A DNA stretch of 64,000 nt. Origin: Enterococcus sp. 9D6_DIV0238. GTDB taxonomy: Bacteria; Bacillota; Bacilli; Lactobacillales; Enterococcaceae. Below are positions 50,004 to 58,695 of the stretch, one piece after another. The notes below the pieces were generated by a model, which saw only the letters and a program-made list of their open reading frames with translations, did no database searches and had not been told where the DNA came from. The stretch lies in contig NZ_CP147246.1 of NCBI RefSeq assembly GCF_002174455.2, positions 496,001-560,000 of the forward strand, given 5' to 3'. Every line of letters starts with the position of its first letter. Position 1 is the first letter of the stretch. A program made the position numbers and the translations under genes.

Positions 50004-50069
50004 TAAAACTAAACAAGCCTATTTAGCAGTCCAAACTGAATCAGATTGCCAAATAAGAAAGGAAACATT

Positions 50070-51212
50070 ATGACGGACACTTTTACACACAAATGCCCCA
50101 ATTGCGACGGTCCTTTATTGTTTGATCCTAAAGATCAAAAGTTTCATTGTGAATACTGCTTAAATGTTTATACTGAGTCAGAAGTCACAGCATATGAACA
50201 GTCTCAGCGCGACGCTCATTTAGAAGATCCCGCCATTGAAGAGGATTTGACTTATACCGCAGACGCAAAGGCTGATCGAATGAATTCTGATGAAGCAGCT
50301 GCGTTTGACGATACTTCCGATAGTAACAAAGACGATATGGAATTATTCAACTGTCCGAGCTGCGGTGCCCAAATCGTCACAGAAGCAACGACAGCCGCTA
50401 CCTATTGCTATTATTGTCATAACCCAGTTGTTTTATCTGGTCGTTTAAGCGGGACCTTTTTGCCGGAGAAAGTCTTACCTTTTGCGATCGAAAAAGAAGA
50501 AGCTGTCGAAACGTTTTTAGCCTGGACCAAGAAAAAATGGTTTATTCCTAAAGATTTTTTCAATAAAGAGCAAATCGATAAATTGACTGGGGTCTATTTT
50601 CCTTATTGGGTAGTTGATGCCGATATCGATGGTCAACTGAATGCTATGGGGACCACTTTACGGGTTTGGCGAGTCGGAGATCTGGAATATACAGAAACAA
50701 AACAATTCGAGGTTACACGACAAGGAAAAATTTCATTCAAAGAACTGATCAAAAATGCGTTATCTAAAAATACTCAGCAAAAAATGGTCGAAACAGTCCA
50801 ACCTTTTCCTATCGATAAAGCTCGCTCGTTTAAAAGCCAGTATTTAGCTGGCTTTCAAGCAGAGAAACGAGATATAGAATATGAAGCAATTCAACAGGCT
50901 ATTCAAAACGAACTCAAAGATTATTCTGAATCCTTACTACGGGATACAGCTGCTGGCTATACTTCCTTAACAAAATTGCGAACGGATATTTCTCTAGCAG
51001 ATGAAAAAAATCATTATATGCTTTTACCTATTTGGTTAGTGACCTATAGAAGCAATGAACAATCAAAGAAAGTCTACTACTTCGCAATGAATGGTCAAAC
51101 AGGAAAAGTGAGCGGGATCCTTCCTGTCAGCTATAAACGTTTAGGTCTTTTCACTTTCGGTCTATTCTCTCTCTTATTAGCTCTTTTTTTGATCGGAGGC
51201 TGGTTCATATGA
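50070..51212 (+). CDS. ydjG: Zinc-ribbon membrane protein (YdjG-like)
   Basis: A 380-residue protein starting at ATG 50070 with AGGA six nt upstream; a TTG at 50046 is less likely. Two N-terminal zinc-ribbon units, CPNCDGPLLFDPKDQKFHCEYC and, after an acidic linker, CPSCGAQI...CYYCHNP, are followed by a globular region (LPFAIEKEEAVETFLAWTKKKWF; YFPYWVVDADIDGQ) and a single membrane segment at the very C-terminus (LFTFGLFSLLLALFLIGGWF). It matches Bacillus YdjG, which with YdjH anchors PspA/YdjI. The stop overlaps the ydjH start by 4 nt. Confidence 0.85.
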   Translation: MTDTFTHKCPNCDGPLLFDPKDQKFHCEYCLNVYTESEVTAYEQSQRDAHLEDPAIEEDLTYTADAKADRMNSDEAAAFDDTSDSNKDDMELFNCPSCGAQIVTEATTAATYCYYCHNPVVLSGRLSGTFLPEKVLPFAIEKEEAVETFLAWTKKKWFIPKDFFNKEQIDKLTGVYFPYWVVDADIDGQLNAMGTTLRVWRVGDLEYTETKQFEVTRQGKISFKELIKNALSKNTQQKMVETVQPFPIDKARSFKSQYLAGFQAEKRDIEYEAIQQAIQNELKDYSESLLRDTAAGYTSLTKLRTDISLADEKNHYMLLPIWLVTYRSNEQSKKVYYFAMNGQTGKVSGILPVSYKRLGLFTFGLFSLLLALFLIGGWFI

Positions 51213-52021
51213 TAAAAAAAATGCCTTTATGGTTTCTTACATGCTTTGTTCTTCTCTTTGGTTTTAGCGTACAAAGTTATGCTGCAGAAGATTCGATCGA
51301 TGATCAAGCTGGGCTTTTTACCAGTGAACAAGTTGATCGATTAAAAGAAATGATTGCTCCGATCGAAGCAAAAACGAAAGCACGCATTTTTATTGTTACC
51401 AATACCGACAATGAGATCGATTCTACTCGATTTGCAGATTACTATATGCTTGACCGAATTGGCAAGGATCAAAATGGTGTCACTTTTTATATTGACATGA
51501 ATCAACGAAAATCAGTGATTTCTACCTCAGGCAATATGATCGATTATCTGACGGATAAACGAAACGACCAAATGCAGGATAATATAGGTCCTAGTTTGAC
51601 AAATAAAAATTATTTTCAAGCTGCACAAACATTTCTTGAGGATACTAGCAGATTCTTCGATCAAGGCGTTCCTGGAGGTCATTATCGTGTAGATACAGAA
51701 ACAGGTAAAATCACACGTTATAAGGTGCTAACGACCACTGAAATTTTGATTGCTTTGATTGCCTCCGTTATTTTAAGCGGCATCTTTTTTGCAATCAGCG
51801 TTTCAAAATACCAGTTGAAATTTGGTACTTATTCTTATCCTTTCAGAGAAAAAGCAACGCTGCATTTAACAAGTAAAAATGATCGGCTGATCAATTCTTT
51901 CGTTACCACGCGGCGGATCCCTAGAAACAATTCAAATGGCGGAGGCTCTGGTGGTGGTGGCGGCAGCAGCACACACTCTACAGGCGGAGGGACTTTTGGC
52001 GGTAGCAGTCGAGGATTTTAA
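51209..52021 (+). CDS. ydjH: TPM-domain membrane protein (YdjH-like)
   Basis: A 270-residue protein with a signal peptide (about 1-25, ending SYAA), a TPM_phosphatase domain (about 30-155, with DDQAGLFTSEQVDRLKE), one membrane segment at about 177-198, and a Gly/Ser-rich tail ending GGGTFGGSSRGF. This is the YdjH layout: an extracytoplasmic TPM domain tethered to the membrane. The Gly-rich tail is typical of TPM proteins. Coupled to ydjG by overlap; a terminator follows. Confidence 0.87.
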   Translation: MIKKMPLWFLTCFVLLFGFSVQSYAAEDSIDDQAGLFTSEQVDRLKEMIAPIEAKTKARIFIVTNTDNEIDSTRFADYYMLDRIGKDQNGVTFYIDMNQRKSVISTSGNMIDYLTDKRNDQMQDNIGPSLTNKNYFQAAQTFLEDTSRFFDQGVPGGHYRVDTETGKITRYKVLTTTEILIALIASVILSGIFFAISVSKYQLKFGTYSYPFREKATLHLTSKNDRLINSFVTTRRIPRNNSNGGGSGGGGGSSTHSTGGGTFGGSSRGF

Positions 52022-52065
52022 TTAAATAAATACTTATGTTTTTATCATTTTTTTAGCATTTTAAG

Positions 52066-52105
52066 TGGTCCTTCTTTCATTTTCAGAAGGATCATTTTCT
52101 TTTTT
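52066..52105 (+). terminator. Terminator of the ydj unit
   Basis: TGGTCCTTCT (52066-52075) pairs with AGAAGGATCA (52085-52094), followed by a T-rich run. Confidence 0.75.
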
Positions 52106-52121
52106 TTATCTCAAAGTTATC

Positions 52122-52150
52122 TTGTTATTTCTTCTGTTTCAAGGTAGTAT
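52122..52150 (+). promoter_or_regulatory. Promoter of the DUF5067 lipoprotein gene
   Basis: -35 TTGTTA (52122-52127), 17-bp spacer, -10 TAGTAT (52145-52150). Confidence 0.5.
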
Positions 52151-52221
52151 AGAGTTAATCGATTCATGCTGGATAATCATTGACAGCTAGTCTAAAAATG
52201 AGAAAAGTGAGGATATAAGTA

Positions 52222-52764
52222 GTGAAAAAAATTCTGGGTTTCGGCATATTGACATTGTGCGGATTGACTTTGGTTGCATGCAGCAGCAACGACAATACAA
52301 CAAAAAAAAGTAGTGCAGACTCTTCGACATCTCAAAAAAAAGAAGGCAATGCGTATTTTAAAGATGATACTTTAAAAATCGATATGGCTACAGTGAAAAT
52401 TCTTTCTACAGAAGTGTTACCTGCTGATACAGCTCTTTATAGAGAAAAACCACAATTAGCACTGACTTATGAAGTGACAAATGACAGTAAAGAACCTCTG
52501 TCTGCTTCTACTGTCTGGATTGCTTGTATGGAATTAACACAGGAGGGTGAAAATACGATCAATCGGCTGAATGTTGGTATGACACCACAAGATGAACGCT
52601 TTGCAGAATACACAGAACATCAATCAGATGATATCAAACCAGGCGGTAAAGTCAAAGCAATTATTTCTTATGATTTAGACGATACTGAAACACCGGTTGT
52701 TTTAAAGGCAACACAGGGAATGGCTGGAAAAGAGCTTGGTGAGAAGAAAATTGACTTAAAATAA
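52222..52764 (+). CDS. DUF5067 family lipoprotein
   Basis: A 180-residue lipoprotein starting at GTG. The signal peptide ends in the lipobox LVAC (Cys20), followed by a Ser/Lys-rich linker and a beta-rich domain with DDTLKIDMATVKIL, LALTYEVTNDSKEPL and KAIISYDLDD, matching DUF5067 (an immunoglobulin-like fold common in Firmicute lipoproteins). Function unknown. Single gene with a terminator at 52768. It faces the broken lipoprotein gene on the other strand. Confidence 0.82.
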   Translation: MKKILGFGILTLCGLTLVACSSNDNTTKKSSADSSTSQKKEGNAYFKDDTLKIDMATVKILSTEVLPADTALYREKPQLALTYEVTNDSKEPLSASTVWIACMELTQEGENTINRLNVGMTPQDERFAEYTEHQSDDIKPGGKVKAIISYDLDDTETPVVLKATQGMAGKELGEKKIDLK

Positions 52765-52767
52765 AAG

Positions 52768-52809
52768 AAAAGAGCAGTTTGCCGGATATTTGGCTCACTG
52801 CTCTTTTTG
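52768..52809. terminator. Terminator between the two lipoprotein genes
   Basis: AAAAGAGCAGT and ACTGCTCTTTTT with an inner GCC/GGC; A- and T-rich flanks suit both convergent genes. Confidence 0.8.
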
Positions 52810-52861
52810 TTAGTTCATTCAAAAAAGTCACTATCTAACAAAAACCAATGCTTCTGATCGT

Positions 52862-53856
52862 CTATTCTTTCACAGGTACCAGTAGTTGACTCGTTCCAGT
52901 GGCATTGGCTTGGGCAGTCACATGAACCTCGATACTCTCCCCAGAATAATCGATCGTTCCGACTGCTTCAGAGTAGTTTTTACTGGTCGATAAATCCTCA
53001 AAACGAAAAGTTGTACTATTGATGTACTGAATATTTCTCCATTTAATATCATTGACTTTAAATTCCGGTGCTTCTGGTGATGTTTCTAAAATGGTGGCAA
53101 AGCTATTTTCCTGTGAGATCTGAATCGCTAATTTAAGTCCCTTCAATGAGTCGTCTTCTCTCACCCAAATGCGATTCATGAATGCATCAAACTTGTTTTT
53201 TTCATTTGCAGAAAGGGTCTCTCCAATAAAGTCTGAGAGCTTTTTCAAACTATTTTTTTCTTCCTTATTCAGGAGAGTCGCTAATTTCTCCAAACTATAA
53301 AAATTATTGATATCAGACTCCTTGACCTTATCATTGATTTGTTCTTCGATCACTTTATTTAATTTATCCATATTTTCTTCGTTTAATACGTTTTGAGCCG
53401 CTAATAACTGCTCGTATGTTCCTTCTGCATCATTGTTCATTAGACGAGTTGAAATTTCCGACAAATATAACTCATAATAACTTATTTGCCTGAATTCCTC
53501 AGCTTCTTTTGTCTCTGATCCTTGAAGTGAATCAATTGCCGCTTTATACTCTTTTTTCTTTAGATTCACTTAAGCGCTTGAAATTTGATAAGCATCTTTT
53601 ACTTTATTATCCAGTTTTTTTTGTCAGCAAGCAAGTCAACTACCTCTTGATAATGTTCTTTTTCAAAAGCCAACTGAGCTTTTGAAAATAAATAGATACT
53701 TTCACTTTGTTCAGACTTCTCCTTGTTTTCCTCTAACAACGCGACAACTTCTTGATAATTCCCTTCTTTATAAGCCGATTCTGCCTTCTCTTCTTTGCTT
53801 GTACAACCTGACAACACGGCAAAAAGAACAATAATTATAACAAAACTTTTTCTCAT
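52862..53856 (-). pseudogene. Broken TPR-like lipoprotein gene (frameshift plus stop)
   Basis: The 5' part (53856-53599) encodes a signal peptide with lipobox LSGC and two helical repeats (SAYKEGNYQEVVALLEE; AFEKEHYQEVVDLLADKK). A run of eight A (T8 at 53615-53622 on the plus strand) then shifts the frame; in the other frame the protein continues LDNKVKDAYQISSA, meets TAA (53570-53572), and resumes to 52862 for 235 codons. That 3' ORF has only a GTG and no ribosome site. Two independent lesions argue against a sequencing error, though the A8 alone could be one. The intact protein would be about 330 residues. Confidence 0.75.
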
Positions 53857-53991
53857 GTTTTACTCCCCTTTCCTTACAACAACTTAATTATATAATAATA
53901 AAATCTCGTCTGACAATCGCTCAAATCACCTTAACATTATTTCTCATATTTCAGTCGTTAAAAGCGCACCGATCGAGATCATTCTGCTAAA

Positions 53992-54053
53992 AAAAGACTG
54001 GCGCATCTAATTTAGATTCAGTTGAATTCTAGTTAGAAGTACCAGTCTTTTTA
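53992..54053. terminator. Long hairpin between ffs and the broken lipoprotein gene
   Basis: AAAAAGACTGG (53992-54002) and CCAGTCTTTTT (54043-54053) with a further inner stem; T-tracts on both strands. The rest of 53857-53991 shows nothing recognisable beyond the likely promoter region of the lipoprotein. Confidence 0.65.
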
Positions 54054-54061
54054 TATAAACA

Positions 54062-54187
54062 AAAAAAGCCTTCTCGGCTTTGATCAATCAACAATTCAAT
54101 CAGACACATGGCGGCACTCACTTAGTGCTGCTTCCTTCCGGATCTGACACGCTTCGTAAGCCCACCATTGTCCTAGCCTTTCGGCAA
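54062..54187 (-). ncRNA. ffs: Signal recognition particle RNA (small bacterial type)
   Basis: The minus strand contains the invariant SRP core GTCAGATCCGGAAGGAAGC (ending at 54130) with flanking sequence that folds into the 4.5S-like hairpin, e.g. GGACAATGGTGGG upstream. A -10 TATACT lies at 54193-54198 and an intrinsic terminator AAAGCC/GGCTTT with T7 at 54061-54081. Ends are estimates. It lies just downstream of tadA, as in other lactobacillales, but dnaX does not follow. Confidence 0.93.
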
Positions 54188-54218
54188 GATTTAGTATACC
54201 GCATTTTCGATTGCTTGG

Positions 54219-54731
54219 CTAGTCTTTCTTTTGTTTTTTTAAAAGTTTCTTTTTCTCACGTAACTTCCGAAAAAAAGTAGTCAATAACATGCCGCATTCT
54301 TCTTCTAAAATACCGGACTCTACGTATGCAACATGATTGAAACGATCATCGTCCAATAAATTCATCAATGTTCCAGCAGTCCCCCCTTTTGGATCTTTAG
54401 CGCCATAATAGACTTCCTCCACACGCGAAAGAAGCATTGCACCGCTGCACATCGGACAAGGTTCTAATGTAACAAAAAGCTGTGCGCGCTCCAAGCGCCA
54501 GTTCTGGATATTCTTACAAGCTTCTTTGATCGCAAACATTTCTGCATGAGCTGTTGCATCTAAACTATCTTCTCGAAGATTATGCCCCCGCCCAACGATT
54601 TCACCATCGATCACAACAACCGCACCGATCGGCACTTCATTCAGCGTTTCTGCCTTCTTCGCTTCTTTGATGGCTTCAAGCATAAATTGTTTTTTTGCTT
54701 CTTGTGTTAGATGACTTGTCTTTTCATTCAA
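54219..54731 (-). CDS. tadA: tRNA-specific adenosine deaminase
   Basis: A 170-residue zinc deaminase converting A34 to inosine in tRNA-Arg(ACG). Zinc and catalytic residues are in HAE (His62, Glu64) and PCPMC (Cys92, Cys95). GAVVVIDGEIVGRGHN is typical. The probable start is TTG 54731, seven nt after AAAGGCGG; a GTG at 54749 is upstream. The C-terminus is extended and very basic (KLREKKKLLKKQKK). Located immediately upstream of ffs. Confidence 0.94.
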   Translation of the reverse strand: MNEKTSHLTQEAKKQFMLEAIKEAKKAETLNEVPIGAVVVIDGEIVGRGHNLREDSLDATAHAEMFAIKEACKNIQNWRLERAQLFVTLEPCPMCSGAMLLSRVEEVYYGAKDPKGGTAGTLMNLLDDDRFNHVAYVESGILEEECGMLLTTFFRKLREKKKLLKKQKKD

Positions 54732-54786
54732 GTAATTTCCGCCTTTCACAAACTAGAATAATTAAACGATTCAATCCTATTCATGG

Positions 54787-54792
54787 TACAAT
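54787..54792 (+). promoter_or_regulatory. Extended -10 of the PucR-type gene
   Basis: TGGTACAAT about 20 nt before the ATG; -35 not evident. Confidence 0.4.
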
Positions 54793-54811
54793 AAACAAGT
54801 GAGGTGTGTCT

Positions 54812-55666
54812 ATGACTATCGAAGAATTAATGAAATTATACCCTGAAGGAAAACTTCAAAAAGAAAAAGCAAACGACAGCAAGCTTTCATTACCGATCAA
54901 TGGCGATTATTTTGTCATTGCTAAAGACATATTAAGTGAAAAAGAGTTATATTTACTACAAAAATTATTTTTATCCAACAATTTTTCTGTGGATCTAAAA
55001 AAGCATCCTTGGTTTGATTATCTCTTTAATCAGGCAAATGTTGAAGCGAGCGGATCGTTTCGTATCATACAATTTCAACTCAAAAAGCCGAAAGCTTTTT
55101 TACAGAAAGAATGGGAGCAAAGCATGAAAGAGATTTTTCCTGCCTTTGTAGATTTCTTTTTCACCGATGAAAATAACGGGCTTTTGATTGAACAATATAC
55201 AAAAAATCACTATCATTTGACGGATATTCAGAGCATTTTCTTAACGCTTGATGCTGATTTTGACTCTTCTACCAATGCATTCGTGGGAAATTTTTACCCA
55301 GCTGACGACCATCTATCAGCTCTATTTCATGAGGAACAGCAAATTTTCTTAGAGGAATCCAGTCACTTAAAAGCGCAGTCTGTTTTTTCTTTAAGTGATG
55401 TAGCGATCCATCATTATACTAAAAAGAGTATGAAAGAAAGCCGAATAATCCATGCCTATTCAAAACAGCTTGTTTTTTCTCCTGAATTCAAACAAATTAT
55501 TTTGACCCTTTGGCATCATCAGGGAAATATTAGCTCTACTGCTAAAGACTTATATATGCATCGAAACACGTTACACTATCGTATCGAAAAATTTTATGAG
55601 CAAACTGGTCTATCCTTAAAAAAAATGGACGATCTAGTCTTTTGCTATTTACTTATTACAAAATGA
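54812..55666 (+). CDS. PucR/CdaR-type helix-turn-helix regulator
   Basis: A 284-residue protein. The last ~60 residues (LTLWHHQGNISSTAKDLYMHRNTLHYRIEKF in two halves: HHQGNISSTAKDLYMH and RNTLHYRIEKFYEQTG) match the PucR C-terminal helix-turn-helix (PF13556), found in regulators such as CdaR. The N-terminal ~220 residues match no domain I know and lack the usual sugar-diacid or GGDEF-like part. ATG 54812 follows GAGGTG by 5 nt. Target genes are unknown; divergent from tadA. Confidence 0.8.
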   Translation: MTIEELMKLYPEGKLQKEKANDSKLSLPINGDYFVIAKDILSEKELYLLQKLFLSNNFSVDLKKHPWFDYLFNQANVEASGSFRIIQFQLKKPKAFLQKEWEQSMKEIFPAFVDFFFTDENNGLLIEQYTKNHYHLTDIQSIFLTLDADFDSSTNAFVGNFYPADDHLSALFHEEQQIFLEESSHLKAQSVFSLSDVAIHHYTKKSMKESRIIHAYSKQLVFSPEFKQIILTLWHHQGNISSTAKDLYMHRNTLHYRIEKFYEQTGLSLKKMDDLVFCYLLITK

Positions 55667-55668
55667 AA

Positions 55669-55780
55669 GGAGTGCGTCGCAAAACTAAACATCCGTTTTG
55701 TGACGCACTCCAAATCGTAATAAACGGTGGTCAAAAGTCAGGTCTTTTGTAAGTCCTCGAACCTGACCGACTTTTGTCTC
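55669..55780. repeat. Dispersed repeat, divergent copy
   Basis: GGAGTGCGTCGCAAAAC and GTTTTGTGACGCACTCC (55669-55711) form a strong hairpin just after the regulator stop, followed by AATAAACGG and a second hairpin AAAAGTCAGGT...ACCTGAC (to 55776) with CTTTTGTCTCAACA. Same order as the 11.6- and 46.2-kb copies. It probably also terminates the regulator gene. Confidence 0.65.
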
Positions 55781-55810
55781 AACACCATTTTTATAACTAT
55801 TTTGGTCAAA

Positions 55811-56146
55811 TTACATTAATTCATCAATAAAACTAAATAAACGATCTTTTACATTCTCAGTACTATCCTTTAGAGACTCTCCATATGAAGAAATCTTTTT
55901 TCCACTGTCCTTTACTTTTCCTAAGACATCCATCATAGAATCCAATTCATCATCAGATAGTTTATCAACGATACTTAATAATTTTTCATTACCGCCAAAT
56001 TTATCATTCACAAATTTTTTAGCTTTGCAGCGATTGGTTACATGGTAAACTTTTTTTGCGATTTTTTCTGAAGCGATCACTGCTACAGATACACTAGCCA
56101 CAGCTGCAATACTTAATCCAATACTGATTTTTGTTGATGTTTTCAT
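55811..56146 (-). CDS. Small membrane-anchored protein, 111 aa
   Basis: ATG 56146 lies nine nt after AAGGAG. One hydrophobic segment (about 5-25, KISIGLSIAAVASVSVAVIA) is followed by a basic patch KKVYHVTNRCKAKK and an acidic helical domain with LSIVDKLSDDELDSMMDVLGKV. Not recognised; the shape resembles YtxH-like small stress proteins, with low certainty. Lies between the regulator and the zinc protease gene. Confidence 0.6.
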   Translation of the reverse strand: MKTSTKISIGLSIAAVASVSVAVIASEKIAKKVYHVTNRCKAKKFVNDKFGGNEKLLSIVDKLSDDELDSMMDVLGKVKDSGKKISSYGESLKDSTENVKDRLFSFIDELM

Positions 56147-56220
56147 CTCATTCAGCTCCTTCTTACTCTCTATTATCATGATAACACACTCTTAAAAATT
56201 GAGGTAATAAAAAAGCAGGA

Positions 56221-56925
56221 TCAATTCCGTCGATTGTTTCCACCAAATAAAATGATCAGGCGAAGTAATTGTAAAAATGTTGCTAGTGCGGCTGCTACAT
56301 ATGTTAAAGCAGCTGCAAACAAAACTTTTCTGGCCATTGGAACTTCTTCTGCTGTTAGAATATTGCCGTCAGACAAAATTTTTAATGCTCGTCTTGATGC
56401 ATTGAATTCAACAGGAAGTGTTACCAATTGAAAAAGCAAAGCCAAAGAAAATGCCAGTATACCAATATTGATCAATGTTTGATTCCAGCTAAAAAGCACA
56501 CCGATCAATATGATCGGAAATGACAATGATGAACCGATATTCGCTACTGGAACGATTGCCGCCCGAATTTTTAAAGGACTATATCCTGTATGATCCTGAA
56601 CCGCATGACCGCATTCATGTGCAGCAACACCAATTGCCGCAACAGACATCGATTGTGCTGTTGCTTCTGATAAACTAAGCATCTTATTACCTGAATTATA
56701 GTTATCAGTCAAATTTCCTGAGATTTGTTGTACTCCGACATCATTGATATGTTCTTCTTGTAAAATATATTGAGCCGCTTTGGTTCCTGTAATATTATTT
56801 CGACTCTGAATTTTGTCGTATTTTCGAAATGTGCTATTTACATATGCGGACGCAGCCATTGAAATCAAAAGGCCTACGATAACCAAAATATATGTCGGAT
56901 CAAAAATTGCATAAAATGGTACCAT
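56221..56925 (-). CDS. yugP: Membrane zinc metallopeptidase (YugP family)
   Basis: A 234-residue protein of PF04298. Membrane segments at about 8-26 and in the C-terminal half flank the catalytic AAHECGHAVQDHTGY (HExxH). YVNSTFRKYDKIQSRN and NASRRALKIL are family-typical. The protease substrates are unknown. Start ATG with AGGGGG upstream. Single gene on this strand. Confidence 0.9.
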   Translation of the reverse strand: MVPFYAIFDPTYILVIVGLLISMAASAYVNSTFRKYDKIQSRNNITGTKAAQYILQEEHINDVGVQQISGNLTDNYNSGNKMLSLSEATAQSMSVAAIGVAAHECGHAVQDHTGYSPLKIRAAIVPVANIGSSLSFPIILIGVLFSWNQTLINIGILAFSLALLFQLVTLPVEFNASRRALKILSDGNILTAEEVPMARKVLFAAALTYVAAALATFLQLLRLIILFGGNNRRN

Positions 56926-57107
56926 TTTTTATTCCCCCTATTCTTTTCTCCATTGTATCATGTCTTTCTTAAAAAAGTGTATCCAGAACTTGACGATTTT
57001 ATGAAGGCTGAACTAGATTCCTCTAACAAAACTGTCACTTTTTTTTAAGTCATTTCAATGGATTCCTTTGTCAAAAACAGGCATACTACCATTAAGAGGT
57101 GAAGAGA

Positions 57108-57464
57108 ATGAAAAAACTATTACTTTTTATCCTGCCATTCTTACTATTAACAGGTGCAGCTTGGTTTGGATACAATTACTATTATGGCGGAAAAGCCTAT
57201 TATACCCAAGTTGGAACACCCACAGAAATAAAAGACGGAAAGTTTTCAACTGGCGAAACATATACTCAATATGACTATACGCAAGATGCCTACGATAAAA
57301 ATGGTGAAAAAAGCGTCCAAAAGATGAGTGAAATCAGAGACAAGCCCTTACGTATCAACGCTTATTTAAAATTGAAAGTCAATGCCAGAAAAGGCGTGAT
57401 AAGCTGGGAAGAAGTCAAAGAAAACGAAGTTCCTCCGAAAGCTTTAGCTCACATGAGTGAATAA
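57108..57464 (+). CDS. YxeA family (DUF1093) secreted protein
   Basis: A 118-residue protein starting at ATG 57108, six nt after GAGGTG. A signal or anchor segment (about 3-22) is followed by YYTQVGTPTEIKDGKF and LRINAYLKLKV, with VISWEEVKENEVPPKAL at the C-terminus, all typical of the YxeA family. Function unknown; likely outside the membrane. Followed by its own terminator. Confidence 0.85.
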   Translation: MKKLLLFILPFLLLTGAAWFGYNYYYGGKAYYTQVGTPTEIKDGKFSTGETYTQYDYTQDAYDKNGEKSVQKMSEIRDKPLRINAYLKLKVNARKGVISWEEVKENEVPPKALAHMSE

Positions 57465-57480
57465 AGAAAGAACATGTTTA

Positions 57481-57515
57481 AAAAGCGCACAAGCAAAATC
57501 GCTGTGCGCTTTTTT
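57481..57515 (+). terminator. Terminator of the yxeA-like gene
   Basis: AAAAGCGCACA (57481-57491) and TGTGCGCTTTTTT (57503-57515). Confidence 0.85.
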
Positions 57516-57529
57516 CATATTCAATGCTC

Positions 57530-58534
57530 CTATAATTGATTACTGATTTTTTCAATATTTTTTAACACAATAGATACGGTACCGTCAGGATTATTTACAA
57601 ATTCGATCAAGTCTCCATTACGATATACATCGATCGGGACGATCAATTCGATCCCGTTACTCATTTTTAGCTTTTGCTTCCCAAATTTTTTCTCGGAAAT
57701 TTCTCTCGCTTCTCTTACCGGAGGCGTTTTATCAACAAATTTTGATTCATTGACTTCTTCTTGATATGCCATACGAGCTGAAATATTTTCTTTAAAGACT
57801 AACTCAGCGACTTGTTCGTTATCGATCGTGCCTGTTTCTTCGATACTTTCATATACAGCTTCTTTAACAGAAGCAATCAATTCGAACTCATCTTCATTGA
57901 ATTTTTTTCCGATACGTTTGACTGCTTTTTTGATTTCCTTCATGTTTTCTTCTATTGAAGGAGCTGGTTCTGATTCAATGACTTTTTCAGAGAAGTACCA
58001 AACTTTTTCTCCTGAAAATTCATAACGTTTTTCAAGCAATTCATAGGCTAATGAATCAAGATTAACGGTCATTCCTTCATCTGGCTTTTGTGATTTTGAA
58101 GGTAAGATCGCCCGATTGATGATCAGCTTATTGTAAACCGCATCCTCTTCATAATCTACATAGTGAGTGTAGCTCTCTTTATAATTCAATTTGATCATAG
58201 CCAAGTGCATGATTGTATCCAACTCATATAGAACAAACAAAACATCCGCACTTGGTGCATCTTCACTGCCTGAATAAACATCGTACCAATGCTGAGCTAG
58301 ATCCTGACTCTTTTGAATAAAATCATTGGGTATCCCGCGCATCTTTTCAACAAACGTACTCTCTTGTGCCAAAATCCCTGTTTTTGTTTGAGCAGTCGAA
58401 AGTTTTGTGATCTTACTCGTTAAATAAACACGAATATATTCCGTTGTTAAATCCAATTCCTTTTGTGAAAAAACCGGCGTTCCTGTCTCACGATCAATAA
58501 TATGCAGGATCGCACTTTTTAAATAAATATCCAT
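57530..58534 (-). CDS. Nucleoid-associated protein NdpA/YejK family
   Basis: A 334-residue protein matching PF04245. It starts MDIYLKSAILHIIDRETGTPVF, the characteristic family N-terminus, and has DVLFVLYEL, FVLYELDTIMHLAMIKLNYKE and a C-terminal beta region GIELIVPIDVYRNGDLIEF. Family members co-purify with nucleoids in E. coli, but their role is poorly defined. Single gene. Confidence 0.85.
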   Translation of the reverse strand: MDIYLKSAILHIIDRETGTPVFSQKELDLTTEYIRVYLTSKITKLSTAQTKTGILAQESTFVEKMRGIPNDFIQKSQDLAQHWYDVYSGSEDAPSADVLFVLYELDTIMHLAMIKLNYKESYTHYVDYEEDAVYNKLIINRAILPSKSQKPDEGMTVNLDSLAYELLEKRYEFSGEKVWYFSEKVIESEPAPSIEENMKEIKKAVKRIGKKFNEDEFELIASVKEAVYESIEETGTIDNEQVAELVFKENISARMAYQEEVNESKFVDKTPPVREAREISEKKFGKQKLKMSNGIELIVPIDVYRNGDLIEFVNNPDGTVSIVLKNIEKISNQL

Positions 58535-58637
58535 CTATCCTTCTCCCTTTTCTTAAACCTTATTTAGTCTACCTGAAAGAATGGAAAAAGCCAACTATTT
58601 TCTAGGAAATATCTTCTATAACCATATTAAAGTAAAA

Positions 58638-58664
58638 AAGTCACGAACCAGTGGCTCGCGACTT
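58638..58664 (-). terminator. Terminator of the PTS gene
   Basis: Minus strand AAGTCGCGAGCC / GGTTCGTGACTT with two mismatches and a following T6, 32 nt after the stop. Confidence 0.75.
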
Positions 58665-58695
58665 GATAGAATATAGTTTTGCTAAAAATTATTTT

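Noticed and set aside
53599..53640. Programmed frameshifting at the A8 tract of the lipoprotein gene
   Set aside because: Even after a frameshift an in-frame TAA at 53570-53572 stops translation, and no stimulatory structure is evident; decay is simpler.
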